DNA of 64,000 bases from positions 1 to 64,000 of the forward strand of contig CAYYJS010000011.1 in assembly GCA_964472315.1 (NCBI GenBank). Reading direction: 5' to 3'. Within the stretch, counting starts at the first letter, position 1; each line of letters starts with the position of its first letter. The notes under the pieces were generated by a model that made no database searches, was not told where the DNA came from, and saw nothing but the letters and a program-made list of their open reading frames with translations. This document shows, one piece after another, positions 63,263 through 64,000 of this stretch. The translations under genes and the position numbers were made by a program. Source of the DNA: CAYYJS01 sp964472315 (GTDB lineage Bacteria; Verrucomicrobiota; Kiritimatiellia; UBA8416).

Positions 63263-64000
63263 CTAGAATCCCTGCCTTTGTTTGTTGAGTAACTCCCGGC
63301 GCGCCTCGGTCTTGCTCAGTTCCAATCGCGCCTGCGCCCGGGCAAGCTTCTCCCGAATATGCGCATCCGCCGCATCCGAAGCCAGGAGGACCTCGAGTTG
63401 GTCAACCGAGTCCTCGTACCGCCCATCCGCCAGCAGCAGTTCGCTCAACACCTCCCGTGTCCTGGCATCGGCCGGGTTGCTGGCCAACCATTCGGTGCAT
63501 CGCGCAATTTCCGCCCGCCGCTCCTCGCCCATCATTGCCTTGATCGCTTCCAGACGCGCCAGCACGCGCGCGCCTTCCTCGGCCCGTATCGCCTGCAGAC
63601 GGGCGCGCGACTCGCTGTCGAACGGCGCCCGGGCCGCGATCTCCTCGAGCTCGCGAATCGCTTCCCCATGCTGCTCGTCCCGCTCGTACAGCGCCACCAG
63701 TTCCCAACGTAACGGCAGGTCGTCGGGGCTCTTCTCCAGACGCGCGCGAAGCTCGGCGATCTTCAGGTTGCTGCCGGACTCCAGTTCCGTCACGCGACTG
63801 CGTGCCTCGACATTGTCCGGGCTGATTTCCAGAACTTTGAGGTAGAGGTTGTACTCCTCCTGCTGACGCCCCTGAATGCGGGCTATGGCCGCCAGCAGCA
63901 GCAGCGGCGCGTCGTAGTTCGGCGCCTGCCGACGGACATCGCGCAACAAGCCCTGTGCGTCCCGCTCGTGACCGCTCCAGGACAGAGCCCGGGCAAGATC
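63263..64000 (-). CDS. TPR-repeat protein (5' end outside window)
   Basis: The 3' part of a tetratricopeptide protein. The frame is open from the right edge (codons before 63949 read ARALSWSGHERDAQG), so the true start lies beyond the window. At least four TPR-like helical pairs are visible (LLAAIARIQGRQQEEYNLYLKV; ELVALYERDEQHGEAIRELE; LSELLLADGRYEDSVDQLEV), with an Arg/Glu-rich end. It is 2 bases upstream of the GT2 synthase, so it belongs to the same operon. It may scaffold the synthase or be another part of the export channel. Confidence 0.85.
   Translation of the reverse strand, partial: DLARALSWSGHERDAQGLLRDVRRQAPNYDAPLLLLAAIARIQGRQQEEYNLYLKVLEISPDNVEARSRVTELESGSNLKIAELRARLEKSPDDLPLRWELVALYERDEQHGEAIRELEEIAARAPFDSESRARLQAIRAEEGARVLARLEAIKAMMGEERRAEIARCTEWLASNPADARTREVLSELLLADGRYEDSVDQLEVLLASDAADAHIREKLARAQARLELSKTEARRELLNKQRQGF

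Overview
The window (64 kb, GC-rich) is a dense, almost fully coding stretch of a Gram-negative bacterial chromosome. It has Tol-Pal, Tat, Wza-like and other outer-membrane beta-barrel proteins. A MurC-MurB fusion sits at the head of a ddl-ftsQ-ftsA-ftsZ cell-wall cluster, FtsZ is divergent, and scpA-scpB joins a hisC-tyrA-aroA-cmk run. This mix suggests the PVC group, most likely Verrucomicrobiota/Kiritimatiellae; that placement is an inference. No rRNA, tRNA, CRISPR array, insertion sequence or phage gene was seen. The longest gaps between genes are about 194 bases (49178-49371) and 192 bases (29657-29848), so no stretch over 300 bases lacks a gene.

Layout. 1-5.2 kb: pyrimidine genes pyrG-carB-carA (minus). 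5.4-8.5 kb: a lone GspF/PilC-like membrane protein and L-fucose isomerase (plus). 8.5-11.5 kb: tolB-pal-tatA-tatC (minus). 11.6-12.8 kb: adenosine deaminase (plus). 12.9-21.9 kb: a tightly overlapping minus-strand run trpS, scpA, scpB, hisC, tyrA, aroA, cmk, a 50-residue membrane protein, and an amino-acid permease fused to two UspA domains. 22-25.8 kb: a single-chain restriction-modification enzyme and a GbsR/MarR-like regulator with an inverted repeat over its own start. 25.9-34.3 kb: a Wzx/Wzy-type exopolysaccharide locus (sugar-phosphate transferase, Wzc-like tyrosine kinase, Wza-like export lipoprotein, outer-membrane barrel, GT39-like transferase). 34.4-41.6 kb: murCB-ddl-ftsQ-ftsA-ftsZ-pyrE. 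41.7 kb: an Rrf2 regulator, divergent from a glucuronokinase-like GHMP kinase, galU, proB and proA. 46-49 kb: a secreted protein of unknown function and an EtfAB pair whose EtfA carries two [4Fe-4S] motifs. 49-54 kb: an MFS transporter, two glycosyltransferases and a small metal-dependent hydrolase.

The most unusual part is 53.7-64 kb (minus). It looks like a synthase-dependent (PNAG/Pga-like) exopolysaccharide secretion and modification operon: a TPR protein (cut by the window edge), a PgaC-like GT2 synthase, a small single-pass membrane protein, a membrane-anchored deacetylase-fold protein with a degenerate site, an MBOAT O-acyltransferase, a 93-residue membrane anchor, a secreted SGNH hydrolase, and a 1163-residue protein that joins TPRs, a deacetylase domain and an outer-membrane beta-barrel. 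The barrel protein appears to combine the roles of PgaA and PgaB, but its deacetylase domain lacks the metal-binding histidines.

Probable promoters recur with the form TTGnnn, 17-18 bases, TAnnnT. Some lie so close to the start codon that leaderless transcripts are likely.
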